The notes under the pieces are model-generated. The model was not told the DNA's origin. It ran no database searches and saw nothing but the letters and a program-made list of their open reading frames with translations. A stretch of 64,000 bases of DNA. Origin: Anarhynchus alexandrinus. Its lineage: Eukaryota > Chordata > Aves > Charadriiformes > Charadriidae. Both the position numbers and the translations under genes were made by a program. Position 1 is the stretch's first letter; each line of letters opens with the position of its first letter. The stretch is taken from contig VUYV01000042.1 of assembly GCA_008711295.1 (NCBI GenBank), positions 1,443,834-1,507,833 on the forward strand, written 5' to 3'. Shown here in pieces: positions 62,470-64,000 of this stretch.

Positions 62470-64000
62470 GGTAGATTATACAGAAATTACATACTTTCCA
62501 CAACACAGCCTTGCACGGCTGGAAGTGAACCATAGATGATAATCACAGCAACTCTTTCCTCCTCCATGACGATACAGGGAGCCTGTCACCACCTCCTAGC
62601 ATGCTCCAGCACTCACAGACTGCAGCCTGTCCTGCAACCGCTTCCACTGAATCCCTACAGATCTGCACTGACATCAGCAAGAGCCAGCTCCCTCAGCACT
62701 TGGCCAAAACCCAGGTCTAATAAGAATCAGCAGATCAGTTTAGGATGTACTGGACTCTCCCTGAGAGAGTCCTGCATCCATTCACCTGCTGTATTGATGC
62801 TGAATGTAGCTCCAGTATACCTACACCTCTATTGTGCTCCATTCAGACACAGGGAGATGTGTTTCTTTAATTGCCTTACATGATTATGGCGGTTGCTGGA
62901 AGCACCGGTGTCTGTGGGAATGAGCCAGGAAGGATGCAACGACAGTCTTTATAGTAGCTCCTGCAGGGTCTCACACTGCACCTCCCTGGGTTGCTATTTT
63001 CAAAGCCAGGCAGAATGGTAGCATAGCCCTCTGTTTCTTTGGAAATGCATGCCTGTTCTTACACAATTCCACTGACAAGAATTTAGATATGGCAAGTAAA
63101 GGACATTGCTTGTCATCTAGAAATGGTGATGAGCAGGGCTTTTCCAGGACTTGGTCCTGTCATAGTCTTAGAACCTAGATGGTAGCAAATTATTCCTCAC
63201 AACCTCTTTAAGCAGTTCTCACGTTTTTGTAAATTGCAGTCTCTATCAGATGTAGTCAGTTTGGGGAGAAACTCCTGAAGATTTCTGTCTTTCTGGTTGA
63301 CTTCCAGTAGACCTCCTTTTTCCTAAGGAAGGCATCATTAAAACTTATACAGCCAGACAAGATAGCATGTGTCAGCCAGTCTGGGATAGCTTTCCATACA
63401 TATCTTCCCAGCCCACACCAAGGCAATTAGTTATTTTAACCTTCTTTCTCTGAAAGTTTACATTATGGAAATGTCTTGCTCTATCAATTGGAGAAATGTA
63501 TACGGTAGTGTCTTCCCCGGCAGACTCTTACGCCTTCTGTCATCACAGTTTTTCTCTCATCTTTCTCTCCTCCACCACATCCAAACTTCATGCCTACTCC
63601 CTCTCTTTCCTCATCCGCTATCCATCCTACGCAGCTATGCCCCCTCCTTCAGTTCAGTAGGGTTTTTCTTTCATTAAGCGTGCATGCTACCAGGCAGACT
63701 CAGCCACAGAGTGAAGCTGGCATCTTACAAGGTCCTGCCTCTGCCTTCTGTACATCTTCATTATATTGAGAAATAAATTATCTTGTTAGTTACATTATTA
63801 CATTTTAAGTTGACAAGTAAATCTTATTATAAAAGTATAATGATACAATAAGATATTTTATTCATGCATTTAGTCCTCTCTCTCTGACACTTAATTATAT
63901 CTGCTGCTGTATGGTGATCTGAAACTTTAATTTGGCAAATCAACTAAAATCCTCCATAATAGACTGATTTCCTGCCCTTCTCTTAAGGTTCTAGTTTACT

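Larger units (their letters stand above)
61625..64000. other. Non-coding stretch
   Basis: Includes an A-rich tract at 62108-62145 and a (GA)n run at 62457-62469. No upstream exon of the putative minus-strand gene could be found here. Confidence 0.45.

Overview
The window looks like ordinary nuclear DNA from a bird. It is AT-rich and has no bacterial-style operons. It contains CR1 (chicken-repeat-1) LINE copies typical of birds and other sauropsids, two solo long terminal repeats (LTRs) of one endogenous-retrovirus family, and several very old CR1 remnants of the kind shared with turtles and crocodilians. I cannot name the species. Almost all short open reading frames are chance frames in AT-rich DNA. 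The only long conserved frame (313 codons, 30236-31177, minus) is the reverse-transcriptase end of a CR1 element.

The most interesting host signal is a set of short minus-strand segments that look like coding exons. The core set lies near 61.6, 48.5, 43.0 and 36.3 kb. Each has a good 3' splice site, a donor close to consensus (GTAAGT, or GTATGC at 48.5 kb) and an open frame, and the phases of the four join without a break. A possible extra exon lies near 49.7 kb. Weaker downstream candidates lie near 28.4 kb and 26.5 kb, the last with an in-frame stop and an AATAAA. I do not recognise the protein. If the exons are real, most of the window from about 61.6 kb down to 36 kb or lower is intron of one minus-strand gene.

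Layout: 1-2446 has no feature. 2452-3153 is a solo LTR with a perfect 5-bp target duplication. 3-22 kb is non-coding, with microsatellites, a G-quadruplex-like G run at 13.4 kb and a possible decayed pseudogene at 17.5-18.7 kb. 22.04-22.39 kb holds an ancient CR1 piece. 30.15-31.17 kb is a young-looking CR1 (minus). 33.80-34.04 kb is a CR1 3' end (minus). 37.45-38.90 kb is a plus-strand CR1 split by the second solo LTR. 43.98-44.12 kb is another CR1 3' end (plus), 46.82-46.97 kb an ancient CR1 piece, 54.37-55.35 kb a GC-rich block with GT repeats, and 55.64-56.06 kb more ancient interspersed repeat. I see no tRNA, rRNA or CRISPR array and no complete protein-coding gene. I found no wholly new system; the unnamed exon chain and the nested retroelement are the items most worth following.
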